From Nitrososphaerota archaeon (GTDB taxonomy: Archaea; Thermoproteota; Nitrososphaeria; Nitrososphaerales; Nitrosopumilaceae), in contig VHBH01000001.1 of the NCBI GenBank assembly GCA_016872055.1, forward strand, positions 248,001 through 312,000: a DNA stretch of 64,000 bases, read 5' to 3'. A program made the translations under genes and the position numbers. The notes beneath the pieces were generated by a model that was not told the origin of the DNA, made no database searches, and was given only the letters and a program-made list of their open reading frames with translations. Of this stretch, positions 17,025 to 25,302 are shown piece after piece. How positions within the stretch are numbered: position 1 is the first letter of the stretch; every line of letters starts with the position of its first letter.

Positions 17025-18350
17025 CTATCCCATTCCCATTTTGCGCAAAAATCCTTGCATCTGTCTACCCTTGGCCGCCTTCATCATACCCTTGGAGTTT
17101 TTGTAATTTTTGAGCAATTCCTTTACCTCGTGTTCCGGCCAGCCAGAGCCCCTGGCAATTCGCTTTATCCTTGACGCGTTTAGCAGGTCAGGGTCTGCTT
17201 TTTCTGCCTTTGACATGCTTTGGATGATGTAACGCCAGCGTTGGATTCTAGTTTCCATTTGATCTATCTGATCCTCTTTTACCATTCCAGACATGCCAGG
17301 CATGTTTTCCAAAAATCCCTTGAGTGAGCCTACCTTTGATACTTCCTCCAACTGATAATAGAAATCATCCATGTTCATCTTTCCGCTAGAAATTCTCTTT
17401 AGTCGGACATCATCCGCCTCATTTTCCAGCCTCTTTGCCAAGTCCAGGACAGCCTGTATGTCGCCCATTCCAAGCAATCTACCTACAAATCTGGTAGGTG
17501 AGAATAATTCTAGGTCATCTATTCGCTCGCCTGTTCCAATGTACATTACCTTGGCTCCGGTTGCCGCAGAGGCTGCCAGTGCTCCACCTCCCTTTGCAGA
17601 TGAATCAAGTTTTGTAATTATGATGCCGCCAACTGGGACGGTCTTGTGAAATGATTCTGCTTGGTTGTAGCATTGCTGTCCTATTGTTCCATCTATAACA
17701 AGCAGTGCAAGATCCGGCTCCGCTACCTTGCCTATCTCTTTCATCTCATCTAGTAGGTCTTTTTCCTCCTTATGTCTACCCGCAGTATCAATTAACATGA
17801 TATCTAAGGTATGATTCTCAAAGTGTTTTAGGCCATTTTTGACTATACCGGGCGCATCCTTGTTGTTTTCTTCCCCATATACTTCGACTCCGGACTTTTC
17901 GCAGTTTGTCTTTAGCTGGACTAGTGCCCCAGGCCTATAGGTATCAGCACCAATCACTCCTACTTTGTAGCCTTGTTTTGTGAGGAATTTCGCCATCTTG
18001 CCGGTAACTGTAGTTTTTCCGCTTCCTTGGATTCCAAGCATCAATACCTTGTTTAGCTTACCTGGCTTGAATTCGAAATTGTTTTCTTTACCCAACAATC
18101 CTGCTAGCTCGTCATATAGAATTTTGATAATGTGATCTTTGCGCGACAGTCCAGGTGGCGGAGTCTCGTTAATGGAGCGTTGCTTAAGGTTTTCTGCTAT
18201 TCTCAGTGCGAGATCAATTTTGACATCAGCTGCAAGTAGTGACTTTAGAACATCGTTTGCAAGCTGCTTAATTAGCTCCTCGTCCACTCCGGATGAGCTG
18301 ACTATCTTTTTGATTGCTGCCCGAAGGCCTGTCTTGAGATTATCTAGCAT
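17025..18350 (-). CDS. srp54: Signal recognition particle 54 kDa protein
   Basis: GTPase that binds signal peptides and 7S RNA and docks with FtsY at the membrane. 441 residues. An N-terminal helical bundle is followed by the G domain with [13 protein letters not shown] (P-loop, near residue 108), [25 protein letters not shown], and then a methionine-rich M domain (MPGMSGM, and a C-terminal FLRKMGMG). It overlaps dph6 by 11 bases on the same strand. SRP19, its partner, is at 26966-27265. Confidence 0.96.
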   Translation of the reverse strand: MLDNLKTGLRAAIKKIVSSSGVDEELIKQLANDVLKSLLAADVKIDLALRIAENLKQRSINETPPPGLSRKDHIIKILYDELAGLLGKENNFEFKPGKLNKVLMLGIQGSGKTTVTGKMAKFLTKQGYKVGVIGADTYRPGALVQLKTNCEKSGVEVYGEENNKDAPGIVKNGLKHFENHTLDIMLIDTAGRHKEEKDLLDEMKEIGKVAEPDLALLVIDGTIGQQCYNQAESFHKTVPVGGIIITKLDSSAKGGGALAASAATGAKVMYIGTGERIDDLELFSPTRFVGRLLGMGDIQAVLDLAKRLENEADDVRLKRISSGKMNMDDFYYQLEEVSKVGSLKGFLENMPGMSGMVKEDQIDQMETRIQRWRYIIQSMSKAEKADPDLLNASRIKRIARGSGWPEHEVKELLKNYKNSKGMMKAAKGRQMQGFLRKMGMG

Positions 18351-19032
18351 TATTTTTCATCTTTGCAGCCAGTATTTCAAATCTTCCTCTATATCCATCC
18401 CAGAACTTTTCATATTGAATAATTTCTATTGGGCTAGAAAAAATTGGACAGCTGGTCACAAACGTTTCTGCCTCGCCTCCCTCAAAGCTCAAATTGAATT
18501 TGAATTTTTCCGATTTTTGTATTAATTCGCCAAGATTTTGCAATGTTATTTTTTTTCCAACCCAAGATTCATCCAATCCATCACAGGAAGCTGCAGATAT
18601 GACAAACTCAAAGCCAGCGTTAAGTAATTCCTTCATGTATTGTTTTTGATCCTTTTTCCAGATTGGTGTAATTACCTCAAGGCCTAGATCATGCGCTGTT
18701 TTTTCAAATTTCGCCTTTTGAAATTCTGATAGTATTCCGCCATGGACCACACCCTCAACAGAATAATCCTTTTTTGCCCGAGTGAGCCCTTGCTTTAACA
18801 GCTCCAATTCGTCCTCAGTCTTGTCAGATTTTGACTCTAGTAAGATCTGCGTAATGTTCATTGATTGCGCCTGTACTTTTGTTGCCGAAATATTTGGATG
18901 GTGTAACAGATGACTGTCTGCAGATTGCGCCATGATTGTAATCAGGCATTTTACAGCATGTCCCATTTTTTGTGCCCGATAAATTGCAAATGTGCTATCC
19001 TTTCCGCCAGAGAATAGTGCTGCCAGATTCAT
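18340..19032 (-). CDS. dph6: Diphthine-ammonia ligase
   Basis: ATP-dependent last step of diphthamide synthesis on elongation factor 2. 230 residues, PP-loop ATP pyrophosphatase (DUF71) fold. LFSGGKDSTFAIYRAQ at the N-terminus is the PP-loop. VEGVVHGGILSEFQ, WKKDQKQYMKELLNAGFE and EGGEAETFVTSCPIF are family blocks. It lies next to aIF5A, the hypusine-carrying factor, so two uniquely archaeal/eukaryotic protein modifications are neighbours. ATG 19032 starts at the conserved first strand. Confidence 0.9.
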   Translation of the reverse strand: MNLAALFSGGKDSTFAIYRAQKMGHAVKCLITIMAQSADSHLLHHPNISATKVQAQSMNITQILLESKSDKTEDELELLKQGLTRAKKDYSVEGVVHGGILSEFQKAKFEKTAHDLGLEVITPIWKKDQKQYMKELLNAGFEFVISAASCDGLDESWVGKKITLQNLGELIQKSEKFKFNLSFEGGEAETFVTSCPIFSSPIEIIQYEKFWDGYRGRFEILAAKMKNNAR

Positions 19033-19154
19033 GTCATTGTATGGTATATTGAATATTAGAGTCCTTCAATACTCATAATCGTCATCAACAATCAGATGGC
19101 TTTTCCGCCCTATCATCAGGACCCGATTTAAAATTTAATTTGTAGTATTAGTAA

Positions 19155-19565
19155 CTAGCTCTTAATTCTCATTATCTTGGTACGTTCCATGACCTTCCAG
19201 TATTCCACTGTCTGACCTTGCTCGAGCTTGCCTTGAACTTCCTCGTCAATCATTTGAGCATCTATTGTCTCAAATGTTTCGCTGTCCATTAACTGGACTT
19301 GTTCGCCGGTAATTGAGATGATTTGTCCGGAGCGTTTGTCAATTAGTGGTATGTGTACCTGCATTGAAACCGGGCTTACGTGTGGTCTTTTTTGTCCATC
19401 AAAGATTCCAACTCCGACAATTCTTGCTTTTGCTGCACCGTGTTTTCCTGGCTTGCTAGTATCATATTCGATAATCCTGCACGGCTCACCGGTTGGTTGG
19501 TCAGCCACCGGCAATAGAATGTAAGAGCCGATCTTAAGTGATCCAAGGTCTGCAGGCTTGCTCAT
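19155..19565 (-). CDS. eif5a: Translation initiation factor aIF5A
   Basis: Hypusine-containing factor that helps ribosomes through difficult peptide bonds. 136 residues. EYDTSKPGKHGAAKARIVGV places the modified lysine at about residue 41 (GKHG). The C-terminal OB fold runs from about residue 72. Usual archaeal length. The TATA-like box ATTAAATA (complement of 19588-19595) is 26 bases before ATG 19565. Confidence 0.95.
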   Translation of the reverse strand: MSKPADLGSLKIGSYILLPVADQPTGEPCRIIEYDTSKPGKHGAAKARIVGVGIFDGQKRPHVSPVSMQVHIPLIDKRSGQIISITGEQVQLMDSETFETIDAQMIDEEVQGKLEQGQTVEYWKVMERTKIMRIKS

Positions 19566-19587
19566 AGTCTGAACAATTTATGCACGG

Positions 19588-19595
19588 TATTTAAT
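19588..19595 (-). promoter_or_regulatory. TATA-like box for aIF5A
   Basis: ATTAAATA on the minus strand is centred 26 bases before the start codon, the leaderless arrangement. Confidence 0.5.
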
Positions 19596-19606
19596 ATTTA
19601 TGAAGA

Positions 19607-20212
19607 TCACTTTAGTTTTTCTAGAATTGACAATCCGACTAGATTATTCATTGTGAGTCCTTTTCTACAAACATTTCGTCTAGTTTGCTCACAGTGCTTG
19701 TTTACACTTTGGTGGCTTTTTTGGCTTGATACCTCCAATACCACGATGTTGTTCTTGTAGGGGAATTCGAATTTTGATGGTTCGGATGAAAATGACTCCA
19801 TATTTCCTGTTGTTGCCTTACTTACCAGATCGTTTTTAGATACAGTTGTTGCAAGTTCCGACAGGTCTTCATCGGATTTTAAATATTCCAAATAATACAC
19901 GGATACAAAGTTCATCATTCCATCTATGTCACGTTCAAAGAGATCTGCTATTGTGTTAAAGACAAAGGAGGTCTTTTGTTGATGGTTTATTTCAAGCTCC
20001 TTTTTTATTTTGACGCCATCTTTGAATTTAGCGATAAGATAGTGATTTGCATATGTGGGAAAATATTGCTTGCTGTCCTCAGAGAATGTGGCAGTCGCGA
20101 AATACATATTTTCTATGTTTTTTGCCTCCTGCCAGGAATCCTTGATCTCTACAGATTGATGGTCGTGCATGTATGGAATACACACATAACCATCAGATGT
20201 TGCTTCTGACAC
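19607..20212 (-). CDS. Hypothetical protein
   Basis: 201 residues, family not recognised. It is soluble, with no signal peptide or membrane segment. The N-terminal part is rich in His/Asp/aromatic residues (YVCIPYMHDHQ), the middle reads FVFNTIADLFERDIDGMMNF, and the end is basic with two cysteines (HCEQTRRNVCRKG). Composition matches the neighbours. It stands alone between aIF5A and tRNA-Tyr. A real gene is supported by length and normal codon use; the role is unknown. Confidence 0.65.
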   Translation of the reverse strand: MSEATSDGYVCIPYMHDHQSVEIKDSWQEAKNIENMYFATATFSEDSKQYFPTYANHYLIAKFKDGVKIKKELEINHQQKTSFVFNTIADLFERDIDGMMNFVSVYYLEYLKSDEDLSELATTVSKNDLVSKATTGNMESFSSEPSKFEFPYKNNIVVLEVSSQKSHQSVNKHCEQTRRNVCRKGLTMNNLVGLSILEKLK

Positions 20213-20310
20213 TGAAAAAATTCCCTTTCAAGATTATTTAACAGTTTTTTGATCTATGCAATTATAGAACAGTGAGTTTTGCGCAAAATTTTCTGATCCT
20301 CTAACAATAC

Positions 20311-20320
20311 CTATTTAATA
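20311..20320 (+). promoter_or_regulatory. TATA-like box for tRNA-Tyr
   Basis: CTATTTAATA is centred about 28 bases before the mature 5' end of tRNA-Tyr (20344). It is followed by a T-run (20335-20341) just before the gene. Confidence 0.55.
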
Positions 20321-20343
20321 CAAACATTGGCGAATTTTTTTGT

Positions 20344-20466
20344 CCCAGCCTAGCTCAGCCTGGTAGAGCTTCCGGCTGTAGTGGTTGGCCATCGGCTAAC
20401 TGAAAATCACAGCCTACTAGGCACACAGATACCGGAGTGTCGAAGGTTCAATTCCTTCGGCTGGGA
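20344..20466 (+). tRNA. tRNA-Tyr(GTA) with 49-base intron
   Basis: Folded by hand. The acceptor stem is CCCAGCC (20344-20350) with GGCTGGG (20459-20465), discriminator A (20466). C1-G72 with A73 is the archaeal tyrosine identity. The D stem is GCTC/GAGC (20353-20356 / 20366-20369), the anticodon stem TCCGG (20371-20375) with CCGGA (20432-20436), and the T stem GAAGG/CCTTC around loop TTCAATT. The anticodon loop starts CTGTAG, giving GTA at 20378-20380. An intron at 20382-20430 sits between positions 37 and 38, the canonical archaeal site. CCA is not encoded. Confidence 0.93.
20382..20430 (+). other. tRNA-Tyr intron (canonical 37/38 position)
   Basis: A 49-base insertion after G37 of the anticodon loop. 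Removing it restores a seven-base loop CTGTAGA. Splicing would be by the archaeal tRNA endonuclease at a bulge-helix-bulge; the exact bulges were not drawn. Confidence 0.8.
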
Positions 20467-20521
20467 CTACACTCCTTTTTCCAAATTTAGTTTATAACTC
20501 CGTTTTGCCAACAAGTGAATT

Positions 20522-20890
20522 ATGGACTCTAAGTTTTGCACATCGATAAGCTGCATTGACGGAAGAATTCAGATGCCAATAACACAATGGCTAAAGAAAA
20601 ATTACGGTGTCGATTATGTAGACACCATAACAGAACCTGGTGTCGACAAGATGTTTTCCAACCCAGACAAGATAGAAGAGCTCAAGGCCAAGGCTTCAAT
20701 TTCGGTCAATGCGCATGGATCAAAGATAATCGTAGTGTCAGGACACCATGATTGTGCAGGAAACCCAGTGTCAAGACAAGAACACATCGAACAAATCAGA
20801 GTAGCCGTCTCTACAATAAAGTCTTGGAATCTTCCAGTCAAAGTGATTGGGGCATGGGTAAATGAGAGATGGGAACTGGAAATACTTTAG
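20522..20890 (+). CDS. Small beta-carbonic-anhydrase-like protein
   Basis: 122 residues with both zinc motifs of beta-class carbonic anhydrases: CIDGR (CxDxR, residues 11-15) and GHHDCAG (HxxC, residues 75-78). The spacing of about 60 residues is right for the family. Between them, EPGVDKMF and NAHGSKIIVVSG resemble the family core. It is much shorter than typical enzymes (165 residues or more), so the outer helices are reduced. It may interconvert CO2 and bicarbonate, relevant to an autotroph that fixes bicarbonate. It may also be a related metal protein without that activity. It stands alone 55 bases after tRNA-Tyr. Confidence 0.7.
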   Translation: MDSKFCTSISCIDGRIQMPITQWLKKNYGVDYVDTITEPGVDKMFSNPDKIEELKAKASISVNAHGSKIIVVSGHHDCAGNPVSRQEHIEQIRVAVSTIKSWNLPVKVIGAWVNERWELEIL

Positions 20891-20982
20891 AGCGCATTGA
20901 GTTCATAGCTTACAAAAATTAAGATCAGAATGCATGAAGGAACAGGGTTCAAAGCTGCACAGCATATAAGAGAAATTTTGTA

Positions 20983-21445
20983 TCAAGGAAATTCATCGAT
21001 GTAACGCCGCTCCAGATTCGGCGAGATATTTACCGATTTGTTATCAGTGTTATAATTTGTGAAAGCTTGGATGTGAACTTGAAATGGTTTTGTGTTTCGA
21101 AGTGCCATTTTTTCACTATCATATCATTAGGTATTGGATAAAATGTCGAATTTACCTCGTTTACATCAAAAATAGACGTATAATTCCCCAGAAAATCCTA
21201 ACATAGGAACTTTTTGGGTAAAACGTTCTCTGTCAGTCCCATCATTTCCAGTGTAAAGCCGGCGTGTGTTGGAATACCTAGATTGGTCAAATATCCCTGT
21301 ATTTTGAGAACGATAGCCTTACTGTCATCAACTATTACGAAAGATCTAAGATTTCTTCAGGTGTTATGGTGAACTACTTGGACTTTTCAAATGTGTCTTT
21401 TGCGGAATTGGATTGAACTACTTTTAGAAAATATTTTACAGAACA
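20983..21445 (-). pseudogene. Decayed protein gene, multiple frameshifts and stops
   Basis: The 620-base gap between 20891 and 21511 has no intact long gene, but minus-strand pieces read like protein in series. In order: SNSAKDTFEKSK then stop; TPEEILDLS; after a frame change VDDSKAIVLKIQGYLTNLGI with GFTLEMMGL; then MLGFSGELYV in a third frame; FDVNEVNSTFYPIPN; and finally MALRNTKPFQVHIQAF through NISPNLERRYIDEFP ending at TGA 20983-20985. I see at least three frame changes and two in-frame stops. The family is not recognised. It could alternatively be several tiny genes, but the order and strand suggest one broken gene. Confidence 0.5.
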
Positions 21446-21511
21446 CAAAAAATTTTAGGTTATGTTTTATTTTATACTAGTTTTTTAACGATTGAACATA
21501 TATGATGAAAA

Positions 21512-22504
21512 TTATGCACCCACTATCCAGTGTATAACAATAGTAGACACATATGCAATTGCAGCGCTTCCAGGAATTGTTATCAGCCAAGTTACAACAA
21601 TTTGTTTACCTACCTTCCAGCGAACTGCATGTTTTCTTCTTGTAGCGCCGGCACCCATAATTGAACCAGTAATTGCGTGGGTAGTACTTGCAGGAATTCC
21701 AAGTGATGCAAATACTGCCAGTATGATTCCACCTCCTGTCTCTGCAGCAAAGCCTTGATACGGTCGCAATCTAGCAATGTTCATGCCAAGGGTCTTGATT
21801 ACCTTAAACCCGCCAATGAAAGTACCTACGGCTATTGCAGATGCGGCCGACAGAATAACCCATATGGGGACTTCAAAAGATGTGATGATTCCCTCCGCCA
21901 TCAGTATCAACACAATTATTCCCATTGTTTTCTGCCCGTCGTTTGCTCCATGGGTTATTGCAAACCAAGCCGATGAAACCAATTGTAGTTTACCAAAGAC
22001 CTTGTTTACAGGTCCTGGTTTTCTTTTTGCAAACATGGTGATCAGCGCAGTTGTAAACAAGACTCCAATCAAAAGACCGCCAAGTGGCGATGCAATAATC
22101 CCAATTAGCACCTTGTACATACCATCGAAGAGTAGTTTTTCATAACCAACTGAGGCTAATCCCGTACCAATTAATCCTCCAATGAGAGAGTGGCTCACTG
22201 ATATTGGCATACCAAAATATGTGCATATTGCGGCCCAAGATATTGCTCCCGCAAGTCCCCCAATTATCATGTAAACTGTGACATCTTCCGGATTTAGAAT
22301 TCCTTTTGCTATTGTTGTTGCAACTGCAACGCCAAACAAAAACGGTCCAACAAAGTTAGCAGCTGCTGCCAGAAGCACAGCATGTATTGGCTTTAAGACC
22401 CTAGTCCCAATTACTGTTGCAACAGAGTTTGCAGCATCGTTCCAACCATTAACAAAATCAAATATCAGTGCCGCAATTATAGCACCTATTGCAAGCTCAT
22501 ACAT
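21512..22504 (-). CDS. pit: Inorganic phosphate transporter, Pit family
   Basis: Cation-coupled low-affinity phosphate permease of the membrane. 330 residues, about 10 hydrophobic segments. The duplicated Pit signature is seen at the N-terminus (FVNGWNDAANSVATVIGTR) and again near residue 195 (THGANDGQKTMGIIVLI). It follows the PhoU-like gene with a 2-base gap, the common Pit-accessory arrangement (accessory protein first). No high-affinity Pst genes are in the window. Confidence 0.94.
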   Translation of the reverse strand: MYELAIGAIIAALIFDFVNGWNDAANSVATVIGTRVLKPIHAVLLAAAANFVGPFLFGVAVATTIAKGILNPEDVTVYMIIGGLAGAISWAAICTYFGMPISVSHSLIGGLIGTGLASVGYEKLLFDGMYKVLIGIIASPLGGLLIGVLFTTALITMFAKRKPGPVNKVFGKLQLVSSAWFAITHGANDGQKTMGIIVLILMAEGIITSFEVPIWVILSAASAIAVGTFIGGFKVIKTLGMNIARLRPYQGFAAETGGGIILAVFASLGIPASTTHAITGSIMGAGATRRKHAVRWKVGKQIVVTWLITIPGSAAIAYVSTIVIHWIVGA

Positions 22505-22506
22505 GG

Positions 22507-23151
22507 TTATGTGTATTTTAGAACGATGTCTTCAATTACATCTGCAACATCAAGGCATCTGTCTGATGCAGACTCGATTGCTTCGTAGATATCTTTAAGC
22601 TTAATTATGGTTATTGCGTCATTTGTTTCAAAGAGTTTTCCCACTGCTATTCTGTACAGATCGTCAATGTTATGCTCAATATCGCTGATTTTTCGGCAAT
22701 GATCAATGAGGGATTTGTCTGCCTTAACTTCCTTAAGTCGCGATATGAGGATCTCAACTTCTTTTATGGCATTTAGTAGTTCTTTTGCTATATCTAACAT
22801 GTATGGGGGTGCTGTTTGCACGTGATAGCTTTTGATCCTGCCTGCAATTCCTTCGATGTAGTCAATTACATCGTCTGTCTTGGAAGCAATTCTCTGAATG
22901 TCTTCTCTGTCTAGAGGAGTAATGAAGGTCTTGTTTAGTTCTGCAAAAATGGAACGAGTAAGCTCGTCTGCCTCTCGCTCTAGTTTTTTGATTTCCTCTT
23001 GGTATTGATCGGATTTATCCATATTAGTAAGCAGACTAACAAGCTGCTCTGCAGTCTCTTTTGCCTTGATTGCCAAATTATCCAAAATTATCAGAATCTC
23101 TTTTTCGTTTGACTTTACCCACGATAACCATTGACCCATGAGAGTGCTCAA
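22507..23151 (-). CDS. PhoU-like/DUF47 Pit accessory protein
   Basis: 214 residues of predominantly helical PhoU-type sequence, with the repeated metal-cluster style blocks (EADELTRSIFAELNKTFITP, DREDIQRIASKTDDVIDYIE, and ISDIEHNIDDLYR). It probably controls the Pit transporter encoded just downstream in the same transcript. It starts at ATG 23151, divergent from the PII gene with a 110-base spacer that holds AT-rich promoter-like stretches. Confidence 0.88.
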   Translation of the reverse strand: MSTLMGQWLSWVKSNEKEILIILDNLAIKAKETAEQLVSLLTNMDKSDQYQEEIKKLEREADELTRSIFAELNKTFITPLDREDIQRIASKTDDVIDYIEGIAGRIKSYHVQTAPPYMLDIAKELLNAIKEVEILISRLKEVKADKSLIDHCRKISDIEHNIDDLYRIAVGKLFETNDAITIIKLKDIYEAIESASDRCLDVADVIEDIVLKYT

Positions 23152-23261
23152 AGCTCATGTGATAAAAATGTCTTCTACATATTCTATAGTTCGCTATATA
23201 GATACAGATCCATATACGAGCAAAGCAAAATGATTTAGTATTATTGAGAGATCATAAAATC

Positions 23262-23600
23262 ATGAAGCGCGTAGAGGCAATAATCCCAGTAAATAGTCTT
23301 AACTTGGTAGTCTCTGCAATAGAAGAGGTAGGCGTTACCGGAATTACGACAATTGAAGTCAGGGGGAGGGGTAAGGGAATAAGGCCATCGCTTCGAAGTT
23401 CTCGTGGCACAAGTACACGAGTAGCTGAATACAACAAACTAGCCACAATAATCACTATTGTTGAGGATTCTAGAGTAGATCAGATAATCAGCACAATACT
23501 AAATACGGCGAGCACCGGCTCTAGCGGAGACGGTAAGATCTTTGTCTCCACAATTGATGATGTAATTGACATTCAGTCAAAAAAGAAAGGTCTTGTCTAG
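23262..23600 (+). CDS. glnK: PII family nitrogen regulatory protein
   Basis: 112 residues of the trimeric 2-oxoglutarate/ATP sensor. It begins MKRVEAIIPVNSLNLVVSAI and ends with GDGKIFVSTIDDVIDI, the PII beta-strand with the ATP-binding Gly/Lys. The T-loop region (GRGKGIRPS, then RGTSTRVAEYNK) lacks the tyrosine of the LYRG sequence uridylylated in enteric bacteria. ATG 23262 is preferred over an upstream TTG 23244. No amtB is adjacent. Its end overlaps the second PII-like gene at a shared CTAG. Confidence 0.9.
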   Translation: MKRVEAIIPVNSLNLVVSAIEEVGVTGITTIEVRGRGKGIRPSLRSSRGTSTRVAEYNKLATIITIVEDSRVDQIISTILNTASTGSSGDGKIFVSTIDDVIDIQSKKKGLV

Positions 23601-24148
23601 AACCTGACTGAGTTTAGATCATAAGACATCTTTCTGAATTTTTGCTGCAATTCTGGTAGGTATTCTAGGATGCAAAAATTAACAAAGTCGCTAAACGATT
23701 TGATTTTGTAATTTTCAAGCAACATTACCTTGTTCTGCTCGTAAAACTCTTCAACCTTAGTCAGCGTATATTTTTGTAGTGGGACAAGTCTGCTTCGCTT
23801 GGTTGGAGTTGTGACTTCAAGTTCTTTTTCTCCTTCTAATGTGTTTATGTCTACAATTTCAGTCATCTCTGAGACGAAGATTTTGCCACCATTAGATGGT
23901 TTTATGCCAGATGATTCAGAGATAATTCGAATTACTTTTTTTGCATCAACGTCTGGAATTACCAGCTCAATTTTGACCAGAGGTATGCTCTTGACATTTG
24001 TGCTTCCTATTTTAGAGCCGTGTTGATTTTCAAAAATTTCATTGTTGTTTATTTCTTGCTTGACTAATAGATATGCGCCTATTTTTGAAATTCTGCTTTT
24101 GAGCTCAATAAAGTTTTGTGCGCGAATTATCGCTTCGATTTTCTTCAT
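23597..24148 (-). CDS. PII-like protein with C-terminal extension
   Basis: 183 residues. Residues 1-108 follow the PII outline: MKKIEAIIRAQNFIELKSRI, a shortened T-loop region (NNEIFENQHGSKIGS), VKIELVIPDVDAKKVIRII and GGKIFVSEMTEIVDI. Residues 115-183 are an added basic then helical tail (KYTLTKVEEFYEQNKVMLLE, then FSDFVNFCILEYL) that I cannot place. It is convergent with a normal PII gene, sharing 4 bases, so the two may be an ancient duplicate pair. The tail could be a target-binding or dimerisation segment. Confidence 0.78.
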   Translation of the reverse strand: MKKIEAIIRAQNFIELKSRISKIGAYLLVKQEINNNEIFENQHGSKIGSTNVKSIPLVKIELVIPDVDAKKVIRIISESSGIKPSNGGKIFVSEMTEIVDINTLEGEKELEVTTPTKRSRLVPLQKYTLTKVEEFYEQNKVMLLENYKIKSFSDFVNFCILEYLPELQQKFRKMSYDLNSVRF

Positions 24149-24150
24149 TT

Positions 24151-25200
24151 CTAAGGATTAATGACTGCTCTGCCCAAAATCTTCCTGGACTTGAGATCCT
24201 CTAGTGCGACATTTACTTCAGATAACGGATATCTTTTAGATATGATTGGATTGATTACTCCACGCTTTGCCAAATTCAGCAATTCCACCATGTCATTATA
24301 GTTTCCAGTGTATGCGCCCTGGATGGTGATTGCCTTTAGTGGGATTGATACCAAGGATAGGTCAATTGCGCCACCAAATAGTCCGACCAATGTCATTGTG
24401 CCACGTTTGCGAATGACTGCAAGACCCATCTTTACCGTCGGCGGCGCGTTTACAAAGTCAATTACACACTCTGCGCCTTTACCCCCACACAGTGACATTA
24501 TTTTCTGAACTGCTTCAGGATCCTTTGAGTTCACGGAATGATCCGCGCCTAGCTCCTTCGCGGTTTGGAGTTTTGTCTCATCAACATCAACAATTATGAT
24601 ATTTGCGTTTGTAATTGCCCTTGCAATTTGGACACCCATTAATCCCAGGCCGCCTGCGCCAAAAATCACCATATTGCTTTGTGATGTAGCATTTGACTTT
24701 TTGATTGCAGTATAAGCCGTAAGGCCAGAACAAGCAAGAGAAGCTGCTGCGTCAAGATCAATTCCCGTTACTTTGGCTAGGAATTTGAAATGTGGAACCA
24801 GTGCATATTCTGCATAGCCACCGTTTTGAAAAACACCCAAAGAGCGAGGAGTATCGCAAAGATTGTCATTTCCCACTCGGCATGCGACACAGTTTCCGCA
24901 TCCAATCCATGGATATACTAAGACATTATCACCTACTGTTATTCCCTGAACTGCATTTCCTATTTCAGACACGGTGCCCACAATTTCGTGTCCTGGGATG
25001 ACTGGGAATTTGACGCCCCTGTCGGTTACCTTCATGAAACCATCGCCAGTATCATATCCGCCTTCCCAGAGGTGCAAGTCGCTGTGGCAAACGCCTACCG
25101 CTTTGACCTTGACTAGTACTTCGGTTCCTTGCGGTGTTGGTTTAGGTACTTCGGATATCTCTAGTGCCTTTTTTGGTTCCAATATTCTGGCTGCCTTCAT
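24151..25200 (-). CDS. Zinc-dependent alcohol dehydrogenase (MDR family)
   Basis: 349 residues. The catalytic zinc ligands are visible as VGVCHSDLH (Cys near 38) and IPGHEIVGTV (His-Glu near 71). The structural zinc four-cysteine lobe is CGNCVACRVGNDNLC near residue 97. The Rossmann loop is FGAGGLGLMGVQIA, followed by VDVDETK, suggesting NAD preference. It oxidises an alcohol or reduces an aldehyde; a semialdehyde reductase role in carbon fixation is conceivable but not shown by sequence. A TATA-like box (complement of 25225-25231) is about 28 bases before ATG 25200. It is followed after 2 bases by the PII-like gene. Confidence 0.9.
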   Translation of the reverse strand: MKAARILEPKKALEISEVPKPTPQGTEVLVKVKAVGVCHSDLHLWEGGYDTGDGFMKVTDRGVKFPVIPGHEIVGTVSEIGNAVQGITVGDNVLVYPWIGCGNCVACRVGNDNLCDTPRSLGVFQNGGYAEYALVPHFKFLAKVTGIDLDAAASLACSGLTAYTAIKKSNATSQSNMVIFGAGGLGLMGVQIARAITNANIIIVDVDETKLQTAKELGADHSVNSKDPEAVQKIMSLCGGKGAECVIDFVNAPPTVKMGLAVIRKRGTMTLVGLFGGAIDLSLVSIPLKAITIQGAYTGNYNDMVELLNLAKRGVINPIISKRYPLSEVNVALEDLKSRKILGRAVINP

Positions 25201-25224
25201 CAGAACACAGAAAAAGTGATTAGA

Positions 25225-25231
25225 ATATAAG
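25225..25231 (-). promoter_or_regulatory. TATA-like box for alcohol dehydrogenase
   Basis: CTTATAT on the minus strand lies 25-31 bases before ATG 25200, leaderless spacing. Confidence 0.5.
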
Positions 25232-25302
25232 AGTTAGTTGACTGGAGACAACAAAAAAGTAGAGCCTTCATGTATTAGTAGACAAATGAGAATTCTTACT
25301 TA

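Noticed and set aside
20342..20468. Alternative tRNA fold with acceptor GTCCCAG/CTGGGAC starting at 20342
   Set aside because: It leaves an 11-base T loop. Shifting two bases gives a perfect 7-pair acceptor, 5-pair T stem with a 7-base loop, and the archaeal Tyr C1-G72/A73 identity.
21198..21356. Fragment VDDSKAIVLKIQGYLTNLGI as the start of a CheY-like receiver
   Set aside because: The Asp pair fits, but no phosphoacceptor or later receiver blocks follow in any frame. It is treated as part of an unrecognised decayed gene.
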